DNA of 44,125 nt from Deltaproteobacteria bacterium (lineage in GTDB: Bacteria; Desulfobacterota; Desulfobulbia; Desulfobulbales; Desulfocapsaceae), in assembly GCA_002747825.1 (NCBI GenBank), contig PDQQ01000001.1:1-44125 (forward strand), in the 5' to 3' direction. The notes under the pieces were generated by a model. The model ran no database searches. It was not told the origin of the DNA and saw only the letters and a program-made list of their open reading frames with translations. The position numbers and the translations under genes were made by a program. Positions 31,945 to 40,243 of this stretch are shown here, in pieces. Positions within the stretch are counted from its first letter, which is position 1. The number at the start of each line of letters is the position of its first letter.

Positions 31945-33873
31945 ATGAAACGAACTGTTTATTTAAATATGCAGACCAGGCAGGAAGCGCAGGCCCTCTT
32001 GGCCTCTCACTTTTCTTCGTATACAACCGGAGCAGAGAGTATCGATGTCGCCTCCTGCTGCAACCGGGTGACAGCGGAGCCGGTCTATGCCAGATTTTCG
32101 GCACCCTCTTTTCATTCTGCGGCGATGGATGGTCTGGCAGTACGGGCCGAAGAGACCTTCAGCGCCTCCGACCAGAGTCCTCTGACTCTTTCTCTGAAAA
32201 ACGGCCAGGCGATGTTGATCAATACAGGACATCCGCTGCCAGCGGGCAAGAATGCGGTGATTATGATCGAGAATGTCCTGCTCGCAGACGATGAGCTGTC
32301 GGCGGTTATCCGCAGCCCGGTATATCCATGGCAGCATGTGCGCAAGGTTGGTGAGGATATTGTCGCCACCGAACTGCTCTTTCCCAGCGGCCATCAGCTC
32401 AAACCTTCTGATATCGCCGCCCTGATAACCGGCGGCTGTCGGCAAATCTCCGTGCGGCGTCGGCCAAAGGTTGTCATTATTCCCACCGGCTCCGAGCTGA
32501 TTTCTCTGGAAGAGACACTCGATGGTCTGCCTCCGGCAAAGACCATCGAATCAAACTCGGCGGCCCTGCGCGGGCTGGCAGAACAGGCAGGAGCAGAGGT
32601 TGAAGTTACCCCGATTATCAAGGATGAGTACGATACCATAAAGACCACTCTACAGGAAATTAGCGGTGGAGATGCCGAACTGGTCATTATCAACGCCGGC
32701 TCTTCGGCCGGCAGTGCCGATTATACCGTTGATATCATACGGGAGCTGGGTGAGGTTATGACCCACGGCGTTACCATTATGCCCGGAAAACCAACAATTC
32801 TCGGCAAGATTGGTGCCACGCCGGTAATCGGTATCCCCGGTTATCCGGTCTCAGCAATTATCGCCATGGAGCAGTTTGTGATGCCGTTGCTGGCCCATAT
32901 GCAGGGACTGCCGCTACCTGTAGCGGAAAGCGTCGAGGCAGTGCTCGCCAGAGACCTGCCCTCCAGCGCCGGTATCGAAGAGTTTCGACGGATAATCGTC
33001 GGTAAGTTGGCAAGTGGCTATGTCGCCGTCCCTCTGAAAAAAGGTGCCGGAGCGATTACCACCCTGACCAGGGCAAACGGTCTGTTGAAAATTGATGCCA
33101 GCTCCGAGGGTGAGCCGGCCGGGGCCAGCAGAACCATTGAACTGCTGGTGGCAAAAGAACAGATTGACCGGACGATACTCTGTACCGGCAGCCATGATCT
33201 CAGCCTTGACGTCTGGGGTGATCTGCTACGCAAGGGTAGTCCTTCCTCGGTGCTTGCCTCTTCCCATGTCGGCAGCTTTGGCGGTATTTTGGCTATCAAG
33301 GAGAGGATGTGTCATGTGGCGGGCTGCCACCTGCTTGATCCCGCGGATGGAAGCTACAACATCTCCAGCCTGCGCGAGTACCTGCCGGACAGGGCATTGC
33401 GTTTGATTACCCTTGTTCACCGGGAACAGGGCTTTATTCTTCCCAAGGGCAATCCCAAGGAGATTAAAGACATTCATGATCTGCTGCGGGATTCGATAAC
33501 CTTTGTCAATCGGCAGGCAGGTTCGGGAACCAGGGTTCTGCTTGATTACCAGCTGCAACGCAACCACCTTGATCCCGATCAGATCGCTGGGTATGACCAG
33601 GATGAATATACCCATATGGCCGTGGCCGTGGCCGTCCTCTCCGGAAAGGCCGATGTCGGTCTGGGAATCAGATCGGCAGCAAACGCCCTGGAACTTGACT
33701 TTATTCCACTGGTTGAAGAACGCTATGATTTGATCATTCCCGAAGAAGTGTACACCAGTGATATCATGACCAGGGCCCTTGAGGTCATCGCATCGCCGGG
33801 GTTCAAAAAGGCCGTGGAGGCTCTCGGCGGTTACTCAACCAGAGAGACGGGCGAGGAGGTGGCTTTCACCTAG
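31945..33873 (+). CDS. MoeA fused to a C-terminal PBP-like domain
   Basis: 642 residues from ATG 31945 (GAGGAAGAGAAG upstream). Residues about 1-400 are MoeA-like (APSFHSAAMDGLAVRA, INTGHPLPAGKNAVIMIE, VVIIPTGSELI, NAGSSAGSADYTV, MPGKPTILGK, GIPGYPVSA). About 402-642 is a periplasmic-binding-protein-like domain lacking a signal peptide (LCTGSHDLSLDV, SSHVGSFGGI, FVNRQAGSGTRVLLDYQL, DVGLGIRSAANALELDFIPL). Known fusions of this kind occur in archaea, clostridia and sulfate reducers. The PBP-like part probably binds an oxyanion or pterin ligand in the cytoplasm. The TAG stop (33871-33873) is also the first three bases of repeat copy 2. Confidence 0.92.
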   Translation: MKRTVYLNMQTRQEAQALLASHFSSYTTGAESIDVASCCNRVTAEPVYARFSAPSFHSAAMDGLAVRAEETFSASDQSPLTLSLKNGQAMLINTGHPLPAGKNAVIMIENVLLADDELSAVIRSPVYPWQHVRKVGEDIVATELLFPSGHQLKPSDIAALITGGCRQISVRRRPKVVIIPTGSELISLEETLDGLPPAKTIESNSAALRGLAEQAGAEVEVTPIIKDEYDTIKTTLQEISGGDAELVIINAGSSAGSADYTVDIIRELGEVMTHGVTIMPGKPTILGKIGATPVIGIPGYPVSAIIAMEQFVMPLLAHMQGLPLPVAESVEAVLARDLPSSAGIEEFRRIIVGKLASGYVAVPLKKGAGAITTLTRANGLLKIDASSEGEPAGASRTIELLVAKEQIDRTILCTGSHDLSLDVWGDLLRKGSPSSVLASSHVGSFGGILAIKERMCHVAGCHLLDPADGSYNISSLREYLPDRALRLITLVHREQGFILPKGNPKEIKDIHDLLRDSITFVNRQAGSGTRVLLDYQLQRNHLDPDQIAGYDQDEYTHMAVAVAVLSGKADVGLGIRSAANALELDFIPLVEERYDLIIPEEVYTSDIMTRALEVIASPGFKKAVEALGGYSTRETGEEVAFT

Positions 33874-34097
33874 CCCTGATATTTCATGAATATTGTGTCA
33901 AATTTTTAAAAATTGCTGATATTCCAATATACTAAACGGAGAAAACTACAGTTTTACAATATCCAAAGTGTTCACCAAAAGTCAGTCCATACGGCGCCAT
34001 CTTCTTTACGTATTTTTGCAGTAAATAGAGTTTACTCTTACGTAATGCAAAAAACTTCGAACCTGACACCGCCTGAACTGATGAAATATCCAGGCTA
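33871..34097. repeat. 227-bp terminal-inverted-repeat element, copy 2
   Basis: Same length as copy 1 and nearly identical, with differences concentrated around 33930-33950. The ends TAGCCCTGATATTTCAT and, on the other strand, TAGCCTGGATATTTCAT form the inverted repeat, again flanked by TA. It lies exactly between two convergent genes, and its two ends contain the stop codons of both. Confidence 0.9.
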
Positions 34098-34775
34098 GCC
34101 CATTCGTACAAACTCCTGCTTATGGAGATCGACAAAAAGAGCGGTTTCGGCAAGACTCGGGGGCAGGTCGAGAAGGATTTTAATGGTTTCACTGACCTGA
34201 AGGCTGGCAATAAGGCCCACGGTACAGGCAAGGACAGAAAGGGCTTCATCCGGCCTGTGCCTGGGGGCAGGATAGAGTTTTTCGTAAAGACGGCCGCCGG
34301 GAAGCTGCACTCCGACCTGACCGACCCATCCGGAAACAGAACCATGGACCAGCATTTTTTTCTGCCGTCTGCAGGCTGCCGACAGTTCAAGGCGGACCGC
34401 AACATCATCGAGGCAATCAACCACCACATCAACTTGAAATACCGCCTCCGCAGGGGCCTTTCGGTAATCGAGCGCAAAGGGAACCACCTCGCAGTAATCA
34501 TGGATGGCAGCGGCCCGCTTCGCCGCGCTTTCCGCCTTGCTCTTGCCCAGAGTCGCAGAGGTCGCATACAGCTGCCGGTTGCCATTGCTGACCGAAAAGA
34601 CATCGGGATCAAAGCAGTGAATCCTCCCCACACCGAGGCGGACAAGCTGCTCAATGACATAGCCGCCGAGTCCGCCACAGCCAACAACAGAGACCTGCTT
34701 CTGGCGTAACAGTTGCTGTTGTTTGGAGCTGATACTTTGCAGATTTCTGGAAAAAAACTCGATAGAGTCAGACAT
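34095..34775 (-). CDS. ThiF/HesA/MoeB-family adenylating (E1-like) enzyme
   Basis: 226 residues. Nucleotide-binding VSVVGCGGLGGYVIEQLVRLGVG near 29-51, the E1 Asp and Asn/Arg block FDPDVFSVSNGNRQLYA, LGKSKAESAAKRAA, and VDVVVDCLDDVAVRLEL are clear. The protein would adenylate the C-terminal glycine of the MoaD-like carrier encoded at 29934-30158. The CxxC pairs that hold zinc in classical MoeB are not evident, placing it with the shorter HesA-like forms. Its TAG stop (34097-34095) lies in the right end of the 227-bp element, so the native C-terminus may have been altered by the insertion. Confidence 0.9.
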   Translation of the reverse strand: MSDSIEFFSRNLQSISSKQQQLLRQKQVSVVGCGGLGGYVIEQLVRLGVGRIHCFDPDVFSVSNGNRQLYATSATLGKSKAESAAKRAAAIHDYCEVVPFALDYRKAPAEAVFQVDVVVDCLDDVAVRLELSAACRRQKKMLVHGSVSGWVGQVGVQLPGGRLYEKLYPAPRHRPDEALSVLACTVGLIASLQVSETIKILLDLPPSLAETALFVDLHKQEFVRMG

Positions 34776-34789
34776 AAGGCAATTCTGCT

Positions 34790-35218
34790 ATGAAAAAGGC
34801 TACAGGAAAACAGAGGCAGTCGATGAACAACAGGTCGATTCTGCGCTGGTCAAACATCGCTGTCCGTACACTGCATATCGTAAGTGCCGGAGCTGTTTTT
34901 GGCGGTATTCTGCAGAGGGCTTCCTACAGCGATATGCGTGGTTGGTTTCTTACTGTCATTCTCACCGGTCTTACCTTGCTGCTTCTCGAGTGGCTGCATG
35001 ACCTCCACTGGCCGCATCGGGGCAAGGGCCTTTTGGTACTCTGCCATATTATCGCTGCCGCAGCCAGCGCTTTTTTGCCTTTTTTTCAGGTGGCTCTGCT
35101 CTGGACAAGCCTGGTTGTCGGTTCCGTTGGCAGCCATATGCCCCGACGTTACCGCCACTGGTCAATCCTCTATGGTCCGGAACAACGCTCTGAAGACGAT
35201 TCCCGCAGCCCTCTCTAG
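34790..35218 (+). CDS. Small integral membrane protein, unknown function
   Basis: 142 residues with about four hydrophobic segments (IAVRTLHIVSAGAVFGGIL; GWFLTVILTGLTLLLLEWL; LLVLCHIIAAAASAFLPFF; VALLWTSLVVGSVGSHM) and polar ends. An alternative start is ATG 34823, which has GAGG at a good distance. The start is only 14 bp from the divergent E1-like gene, so the two promoters must overlap or lie inside coding DNA. No family is recognised. It sits ahead of the HTH-PBP regulator and the tungstate transporter genes. Confidence 0.75.
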   Translation: MKKATGKQRQSMNNRSILRWSNIAVRTLHIVSAGAVFGGILQRASYSDMRGWFLTVILTGLTLLLLEWLHDLHWPHRGKGLLVLCHIIAAAASAFLPFFQVALLWTSLVVGSVGSHMPRRYRHWSILYGPEQRSEDDSRSPL

Positions 35219-35353
35219 GTCCTTTTTGTTTATAATTATTTCTTTTTAGGATTTTTCTTGGTATATTGACATTATTCGAGAATATTAAACCCCAAAAATA
35301 CCAATACGAACAACAAGGTTGTCTTCATTGTTCTCTTTACCAGGAAAGATACC
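35219..35353. promoter_or_regulatory. Control region of the HTH-PBP regulator gene
   Basis: This AT-rich 135-bp gap has a perfect 7-bp inverted repeat TTGGTAT / ATACCAA (about 35259-35311), a TTGACA at about 35267, and a small palindrome ATTC-GA-GAAT between the arms. It is a likely promoter-operator region, possibly autoregulated; exact -10 not fixed. Confidence 0.45.
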
Positions 35354-36271
35354 ATGCAACGTCTTCTCTCAACAAAAGAAGTAGCCGAATATCTCAATAT
35401 CCACGAAAAAAAGGTCTATAGCCTGGTCGCCGATAAAGCCCTGCCGGCGACCAAGATTGCCGGGAAATGGCTCTTTCCGCTGTATCTGGTGCAGCAGTGG
35501 GTGGAGAACAACACCATCAACTATCCAGATAACAGCCGGCCGCTCACCTCCAACCAACGCCTGATCGTACTTGCCGGTAGCAACGACAGCCTGCTTGAAC
35601 AGACCCTGAGCCTTTTTAACCAGTCTTTTCAGGGGCATCTGGCTACCTTTGCCAACGTTGGCAGTATGGGTGGTGTACACGCCTTGCGCAACAACCTGTG
35701 CCATATAGCCTCCAGCCACCTCATCCAGGATGACGAGGCCGATTATAATTTTCAGTTTGCCAAGGCAGAGTTTGAGAAGATGCCGGTGGTTGTCAATTTC
35801 TGCAAGCGGGTACAGGGGCTGCTCGTTAAAAAAGGCAACCCCTGTGCAATACAATCAATAGCCGACTTCAAGCGCCCCGGACTCCGCATGGTCAACCGCT
35901 CTCTTGCCACAGGGACCCGGCTGTTGCTGGATCGAGAATTAAAAAAAGAAGGCATTGATGGCAGTACAATAGAAGGCTACAGTCATGAAGTGGCAAGACA
36001 TATCGACGTTGGAATGGAGATCCTCTCAGACCGTGCAGACGTTGGCATGGGTATAGAAATCGCTGCCCATTCCCTTGGCCTTGACTTTGTGCCTGTACGC
36101 TGGGAACGCTTTGACCTTCTGATCTCAAAAGATGTGTTCTTTGAGCAGGCAGTGCAGAACCTGCTGGGGCTCTTGCAATCCGAAGAGTTCAGAAACAGAG
36201 CCGAGTCGCTGGCAGGCTACGATGTCAGCCAGGCTGGAAAGATTATGTTTCAGGAAACAGAAGCGACCTGA
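35354..36271 (+). CDS. HTH (excisionase/MerR-like) plus PBP-like domain regulator
   Basis: 305 residues. Residues 3-52 are a winged-helix HTH of the excisionase type (LLSTKEVAEYLNIHEKKVYSLVADKALPATKIAGKWLFPLYLVQQW). About 66-290 is a PBP-like ligand domain without signal peptide (LAGSNDSLLEQT, VGSMGGVHALRNNLCHIASSHL, RMVNRSLATGTRLLLDREL, DVGMGIEIAAHSLGLDFVPV). The same domain ends the MoeA fusion at 31945-33873. It lies 127 bp upstream of tupA on the same strand, so it is probably a one-component regulator of tungstate or molybdate uptake and cofactor genes. It is not of the TunR or ModE architecture. Confidence 0.88.
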   Translation: MQRLLSTKEVAEYLNIHEKKVYSLVADKALPATKIAGKWLFPLYLVQQWVENNTINYPDNSRPLTSNQRLIVLAGSNDSLLEQTLSLFNQSFQGHLATFANVGSMGGVHALRNNLCHIASSHLIQDDEADYNFQFAKAEFEKMPVVVNFCKRVQGLLVKKGNPCAIQSIADFKRPGLRMVNRSLATGTRLLLDRELKKEGIDGSTIEGYSHEVARHIDVGMEILSDRADVGMGIEIAAHSLGLDFVPVRWERFDLLISKDVFFEQAVQNLLGLLQSEEFRNRAESLAGYDVSQAGKIMFQETEAT

Positions 36272-36295
36272 AATTCGTTTTCATCTTAACCAGCA

Positions 36296-36317
36296 TGGCT
36301 GGACCAGATGCCAGCCA
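36296..36317 (+). promoter_or_regulatory. Hairpin in the regulator-tupA gap
   Basis: TGGCTGG (36296-36302) and CCAGCCA (36311-36317) form a 7-bp perfect stem with an 8-base loop, 82 bp before tupA. No T-run follows, so an operator or mRNA processing site is as likely as a terminator. Confidence 0.4.
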
Positions 36318-36398
36318 CAACGAACAATGAGGCCAAGATCTCGGGACAGCAGCTTTTGTCTCCGAACACACTTTCCAATCAACCACAGGGAGGATCCC

Positions 36399-37289
36399 AT
36401 GAAAAAAACGATTAAGTACCTTTTACCGCTTCTGCTTGTTGCTGTTTTCGTCGGAACGGCAACAGCCGATGCAGACAAAACCATCACCATGTCAACCACA
36501 ACCAGTACCCAGGCCTCGGGTTTACTCGATGTACTGCTGCCTGCTTTTCAAAACGACACAGGCATTACGGTCAAGGTCATTGCCAAGGGTACCGGCGCAG
36601 CCATCCGCGATGGCAAGGACGGCAACGTCGATGTTATCTTCGTCCATGATCTTGCCCGTGAGAACAAGTTTGTCGAAGAGGGATATGGCACAAAGCGCTA
36701 CGCGGTCATGCACAATGATTTTATCCTGATTGGCCCGGCAAAGGATCCCGCAGGGGTGAAGGGAACCAAGGAAGGTGCGGAGGCCCTGAAAAAGATTGCC
36801 GATGCCAAAGCAGTCTTCATCTCCAGAGGTGATGATTCTGGCACCCATTCCAAGGAACAGAAACTGTGGAAGGCATCCGGCGTGCCTCTTGAAGAGATGA
36901 CCACCACCATCGAAAAGAAAGGCAAGAAAAAGGACGTCACTGCGCTTCGCCCTGCAAACGCCACCTGGTATCTGTCGGTGGGGCAGGGAATGGGAAAAAC
37001 CTTGACCATTGCCGACGAAAAGCTGGCCTATGCCCTGGCCGACAGAGGCACCTATCTCAAATACACTCTGGGCAGGGATGTCCCTATCGAGCTCGAGATT
37101 CTCTGCGAAGGAGATCCGCAATTGAACAACCCGTATGGGGTTATTCCTGTCAATCCGGAAAAGCATCCCCAGGCGAAGTTTGAACTGGCAAAAACCTTTG
37201 CCGAATGGCTGATTTCGCCAAAAGGCCAAAAACTCATTGGCGATTATAAACTGCTTGGCAAACAGCTGTTTTTTCCTGATGCGAACTAG
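36399..37289 (+). CDS. tupA: Tungstate ABC transporter, substrate-binding protein
   Basis: 296 residues from ATG 36399 (GGGAGG upstream). A signal peptide is clear: KKTIKYLLPLLLVAVFVGTATADA. The oxyanion-binding region STTTSTQASGLLDVLLPAF begins the mature protein, and SRGDDSGTHSKE, ANATWYLSVGQGMGKTL and NNPYGVIPVNPEKHP match TupA-type proteins rather than ModA. It captures tungstate in the periplasm with high selectivity over molybdate in characterised members. Its permease and ATPase follow, after a 210-bp gap containing imperfect inverted repeats (CCAAGACCG near 37290 with CGGTCTTTGG near 37347). Confidence 0.94.
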   Translation: MKKTIKYLLPLLLVAVFVGTATADADKTITMSTTTSTQASGLLDVLLPAFQNDTGITVKVIAKGTGAAIRDGKDGNVDVIFVHDLARENKFVEEGYGTKRYAVMHNDFILIGPAKDPAGVKGTKEGAEALKKIADAKAVFISRGDDSGTHSKEQKLWKASGVPLEEMTTTIEKKGKKKDVTALRPANATWYLSVGQGMGKTLTIADEKLAYALADRGTYLKYTLGRDVPIELEILCEGDPQLNNPYGVIPVNPEKHPQAKFELAKTFAEWLISPKGQKLIGDYKLLGKQLFFPDAN

Positions 37290-37499
37290 CCAAGACCGGT
37301 TGCGACGGCCCGCCTGCCAAAACCAGGGGTACGTCCCAAAACCTCGGTCTTTGGATACGATTCGGTTTCACCGGATCGCAGCTTCTCCAGCCGCCTCGTA
37401 TACAAAGAATTGTACGGAACGGCTGGGGAGGCTTTTCCGTCTGCCAAACCAGCAAAAAAGAGGGAATGGATCCCTGTCAGCACCGGGTCTATATCGCTT

Positions 37500-38195
37500 A
37501 TGAGTTTTTTCTGGGACAGTTTTGTCGCGGCCATTCGTCTGGTACTCTCTCTTGACAGGGAGCTGCTCGATATTGTTACCGTTTCTCTTTCGGTAAGTTG
37601 TTCCTCAACAACCCTTTCGGCCCTTATCGCCCTGCCTCTGGGCTTCTGGATCACCTTCTCGAGCTTCAAAAGCAAACGGCTGCTGATCACCATCTTAAAT
37701 ACCCTGCTCAGCCTGCCAACGGTGGTTATCGGTCTCTTTGTCTATACCTTTCTCTCCCGCAGGGGTATCTTTGGTTCTTTTGAGCTTCTCTATACGACAA
37801 AGGCGATTGTTATAGGCCAGGTTATTCTTATTGTACCCCTTATTACCGCCCTGACCATTGCGGCTCTTGACCGGATCGACAAGGGGTACTGGAAGACGGC
37901 AAGAACACTGGGGGCAAGCGATCTTCAGGCCGCCTTTCTGGTATTTCAAGAAGGACGCTTTAGCCTTATTGCCGTTCTTATCACCGCCTTTGGCCGGGTG
38001 ATCTCAGAGATTGGTATTTCTATGATGCTCGGTGGAAATATCAAGGGATTTACCAGAACGATGACAACAGCGATGGCCCTGGAATATGACAAAGGGGCCT
38101 TTGTTCTTGCCATATCGCTGGGCCTTGTTCTTTTGAGCATCAGCTTGCTGATGAATATCCTCTTTGCTGTGTTTCAGGGGAGCAGCGGCAAATGA
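37500..38195 (+). CDS. tupB: Tungstate ABC transporter, permease
   Basis: 231 residues from ATG 37500, five to six membrane segments. It has the EAA-like cytoplasmic loop (DRIDKGYWKTARTLGASDLQAAFLVFQEGR) that contacts the ATPase, and the N-terminal block SLSVSCSSTTLSALIALPLGFWI. It overlaps tupC by the ATGA arrangement at 38192-38195. It passes tungstate from TupA into the cytoplasm. Confidence 0.93.
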   Translation: MSFFWDSFVAAIRLVLSLDRELLDIVTVSLSVSCSSTTLSALIALPLGFWITFSSFKSKRLLITILNTLLSLPTVVIGLFVYTFLSRRGIFGSFELLYTTKAIVIGQVILIVPLITALTIAALDRIDKGYWKTARTLGASDLQAAFLVFQEGRFSLIAVLITAFGRVISEIGISMMLGGNIKGFTRTMTTAMALEYDKGAFVLAISLGLVLLSISLLMNILFAVFQGSSGK

Positions 38196-39253
38196 TCGTC
38201 TACAGTCTACGCAATATACTCCAGCGATATGCGGAGCAAACGGTGTTGGATATTGACCGGCTCGATATTGAATCTGGCCATATCCACGCCCTGCTCGGGG
38301 CAAACGGGGCAGGGAAAACCACTCTGCTCGAGATACTCGCCTTTCTGAGTTCTCCTGTGCAGGGCAAGATCCTGTTTCAGGGGCAACAGGTCGAAACGAG
38401 CAATCTGCAACGCCTTCGCGAAAAAGTGGTTCTGGTCGATCAGCATCCGGTAATGTTTTCCTGTTCGGTTGCAGAAAACGTCGGTTATGGTCTGAGAATC
38501 AGGAAAACAGGCAAAAAGACCCGGGAAAAAGAGATAGAAAAGGCCCTTGAGCTTGTCGATCTCGGCCGTTATAAAAAGAAAAACGCCAAAGAGCTCTCAG
38601 GAGGCGAAAAACAGCGGCTGGCCCTGGCCAGGGCCCTGGCCCTGAGCCCTGACGTGCTGCTCTGTGATGAACCCACCGCAAATGTCGATCTTGCCAACAG
38701 CAGAAGTATCGAGGCACTTCTCAAGCGTATCTGTGCAGAACTGCAAACCACCATCGTCTTTACCAGCCATGACCGTATGCAGCCGGCAACGCTGACTGAT
38801 CGTCATATTATCCTGGAAAAAGGCCGGATAACAACAACCAGATATCAAAACAGTTTTCGCTACAGGCTACAGCAGAAGGAAACAGGCGAGACCGTGTGCC
38901 GATTGGAAAATACCAGCCTGGAACTGCATAGAGAAGCGTTGACAGCAGACAGCCTCACCAGGGCTCGGGGCAGGATCTCAATCAATCCGGAAAAGGTTGT
39001 TCTCCGGCGGGAGAAGGCCAAGAGAGACACAGGCGAGATTGGCAGGGGAGTGGTTCTGGCAATCATGACCGAACAGAACAAGGTCTGCCTGATTCTCGAT
39101 ATTGGTGTGCCTCTATCCGTTCTTTTACCGCAGGAAGTCTACCAGCAGCTCAAGCCGGCAGTCGGCGAAAGACTGTATATCTCCCTCGCCCTGGATGCCT
39201 GTTCGTTTGAGGGTGAAAACGCTGAAGGGGATTCTCCAAAACGACGTCGGTAA
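38192..39253 (+). CDS. tupC: Tungstate ABC transporter, ATPase
   Basis: 353 residues. Walker A GANGAGKTT, Q-loop VDQHPVMF, signature LSGGEKQR, Walker B VLLCDEPT and the switch His in FTSHD are all present in the first ~225 residues. A further ~120 residues include VLRREKAKRDTGEIGRGVVLAI and ILDIGVPLSVLLPQEVYQQL, which resembles a TOBE-like oxyanion-sensing tail as in ModC-type ATPases and would allow feedback inhibition by internal tungstate. The start overlaps the end of tupB by 4 bp. Confidence 0.93.
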   Translation: MIVYSLRNILQRYAEQTVLDIDRLDIESGHIHALLGANGAGKTTLLEILAFLSSPVQGKILFQGQQVETSNLQRLREKVVLVDQHPVMFSCSVAENVGYGLRIRKTGKKTREKEIEKALELVDLGRYKKKNAKELSGGEKQRLALARALALSPDVLLCDEPTANVDLANSRSIEALLKRICAELQTTIVFTSHDRMQPATLTDRHIILEKGRITTTRYQNSFRYRLQQKETGETVCRLENTSLELHREALTADSLTRARGRISINPEKVVLRREKAKRDTGEIGRGVVLAIMTEQNKVCLILDIGVPLSVLLPQEVYQQLKPAVGERLYISLALDACSFEGENAEGDSPKRRR

Positions 39254-39255
39254 AC

Positions 39256-39295
39256 GGGCAAGGAGAGAACAGGTCTTCGACAAGTTCTCCTCGCC
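39256..39295 (+). terminator. Hairpin after tupC
   Basis: GGCAAGGAGAGAAC pairs with GTTCTCCTCGCC (one bulge) around a loop with AGGTCTTCGACAA. It lies immediately downstream of the tupC stop. The nearest T-run is about 20 bp further, so termination may be weak or factor-assisted. Confidence 0.5.
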
Positions 39296-39379
39296 GATCG
39301 CTCTTACGTTCCTGTTTTTTTCTCGCAGATATTTCCGATATATGGAACTATTCGTAGGCGTATAACCCCATTGACGTTA

Positions 39380-39489
39380 TATCCCGGATATTTCATAAAC
39401 ATTGTGTCAAGTTTTTAAAAGTTGCTGATATTCCAATATATTACACGAAGAACATTACAGTGTTACAATATCCAAAGTGTTCAACAAAG
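39380..39489. repeat. 227-bp element, copy 3, truncated to about 110 bp
   Basis: The left end TATCCCGGATATTTCAT and the following ~90 bp match copies 1 and 2 up to CAAAGTGTTCA; after AACAAAG the similarity ends and the Shine-Dalgarno of the methyltransferase gene begins. The right half and right inverted repeat are missing. Confidence 0.85.
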
Positions 39490-39500
39490 AAGGAAATGGC

Positions 39501-40190
39501 ATGTCTTTACCTCTAGCGGATACAAACAATATTATCAACCTGGTAGCAAAACAGGATCTGTCTGCGCTCAATCAAAAGAATATGCGGCAATTCAGCCTGA
39601 TTGCCTTTCTCTATGATCCAATTATGGATTCCTATGTCCGTAAAAAAATGCATCGGGCGGATCCCCAAAAGCACCAGCGCATCTGGCAGGAACTCATCGG
39701 TTCTTTTCAGCGCTTGAAGATTCTTGATCTGGCCTGCGGCACAGGAAAGCTTATCGACTATTTGAACGGCAACAACGACTACACAGGTCTTGATCTCTCC
39801 TATGGAATGCTGAAAAGAGCCGCACGCCGGGCCAAACAAAAAGGCCTTGCCCAGTGCCGTATCGTCTGCAGCAACGCGGAAAAACCCTTACCGGAAGAGC
39901 GTTTTGATCTGGTTATAACGGATACGGCACTGCACGTCATCCCCGATTGGCGGGCGGCGCTTGCTGCAGCCGCCAAGGCCCTTACGCCAACGGGTCTTCT
40001 GATCTGCGCCTTGCCGGTGGTCGGTATCGATGAAAATTTTGACGAAAAATGGAAAAAACTCTCGAAAAAGAGCCGATTTCATGCACTCGATCAGGATGCC
40101 CTGCGGGCGGCCTGTTCTGAAAACGGGCTTGATTTTACAGTCGTTACCACCAATGGTGGGATGTTGTATTTCAAGGCAAAGAAGAAGTAG
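39501..40190 (+). CDS. Class I SAM-dependent methyltransferase
   Basis: 229 residues from ATG 39501, preceded by AAGGAA at 39489-39494. Motif I LKILDLACGTGKLIDYL, the acidic end of strand 2 (YTGLDLSYGMLKRA), motif near CSNAEKPLPEERFDLVITDTALHVIPDW and motif at LTPTGLLICALP are typical of the ubiE/BioC-like superfamily. The substrate is unknown. The N-terminal ~50 residues (FSLIAFLYDPIMDSYVRKKM) resemble the entry segment of lipid or quinone methyltransferases, but this is weak. The gene stands alone between the tungstate transporter and the convergent TonB operon, with a truncated repeat as its entire upstream region. Confidence 0.88.
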   Translation: MSLPLADTNNIINLVAKQDLSALNQKNMRQFSLIAFLYDPIMDSYVRKKMHRADPQKHQRIWQELIGSFQRLKILDLACGTGKLIDYLNGNNDYTGLDLSYGMLKRAARRAKQKGLAQCRIVCSNAEKPLPEERFDLVITDTALHVIPDWRAALAAAAKALTPTGLLICALPVVGIDENFDEKWKKLSKKSRFHALDQDALRAACSENGLDFTVVTTNGGMLYFKAKKK

Positions 40191-40243
40191 CCCTTATTCC
40201 AGAACTACTGATGAAAATTTTTTATCCCTGCAGGGAGTTTACC

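Noticed and set aside
35354..36271. Identification of the regulator as TunR or ModE
   Set aside because: TunR has an integrase-like DNA-binding domain with an oxyanion TOBE-type domain, and ModE a LysR-type HTH with TOBE domains; this protein has an excisionase-like HTH with a PBP-like domain.
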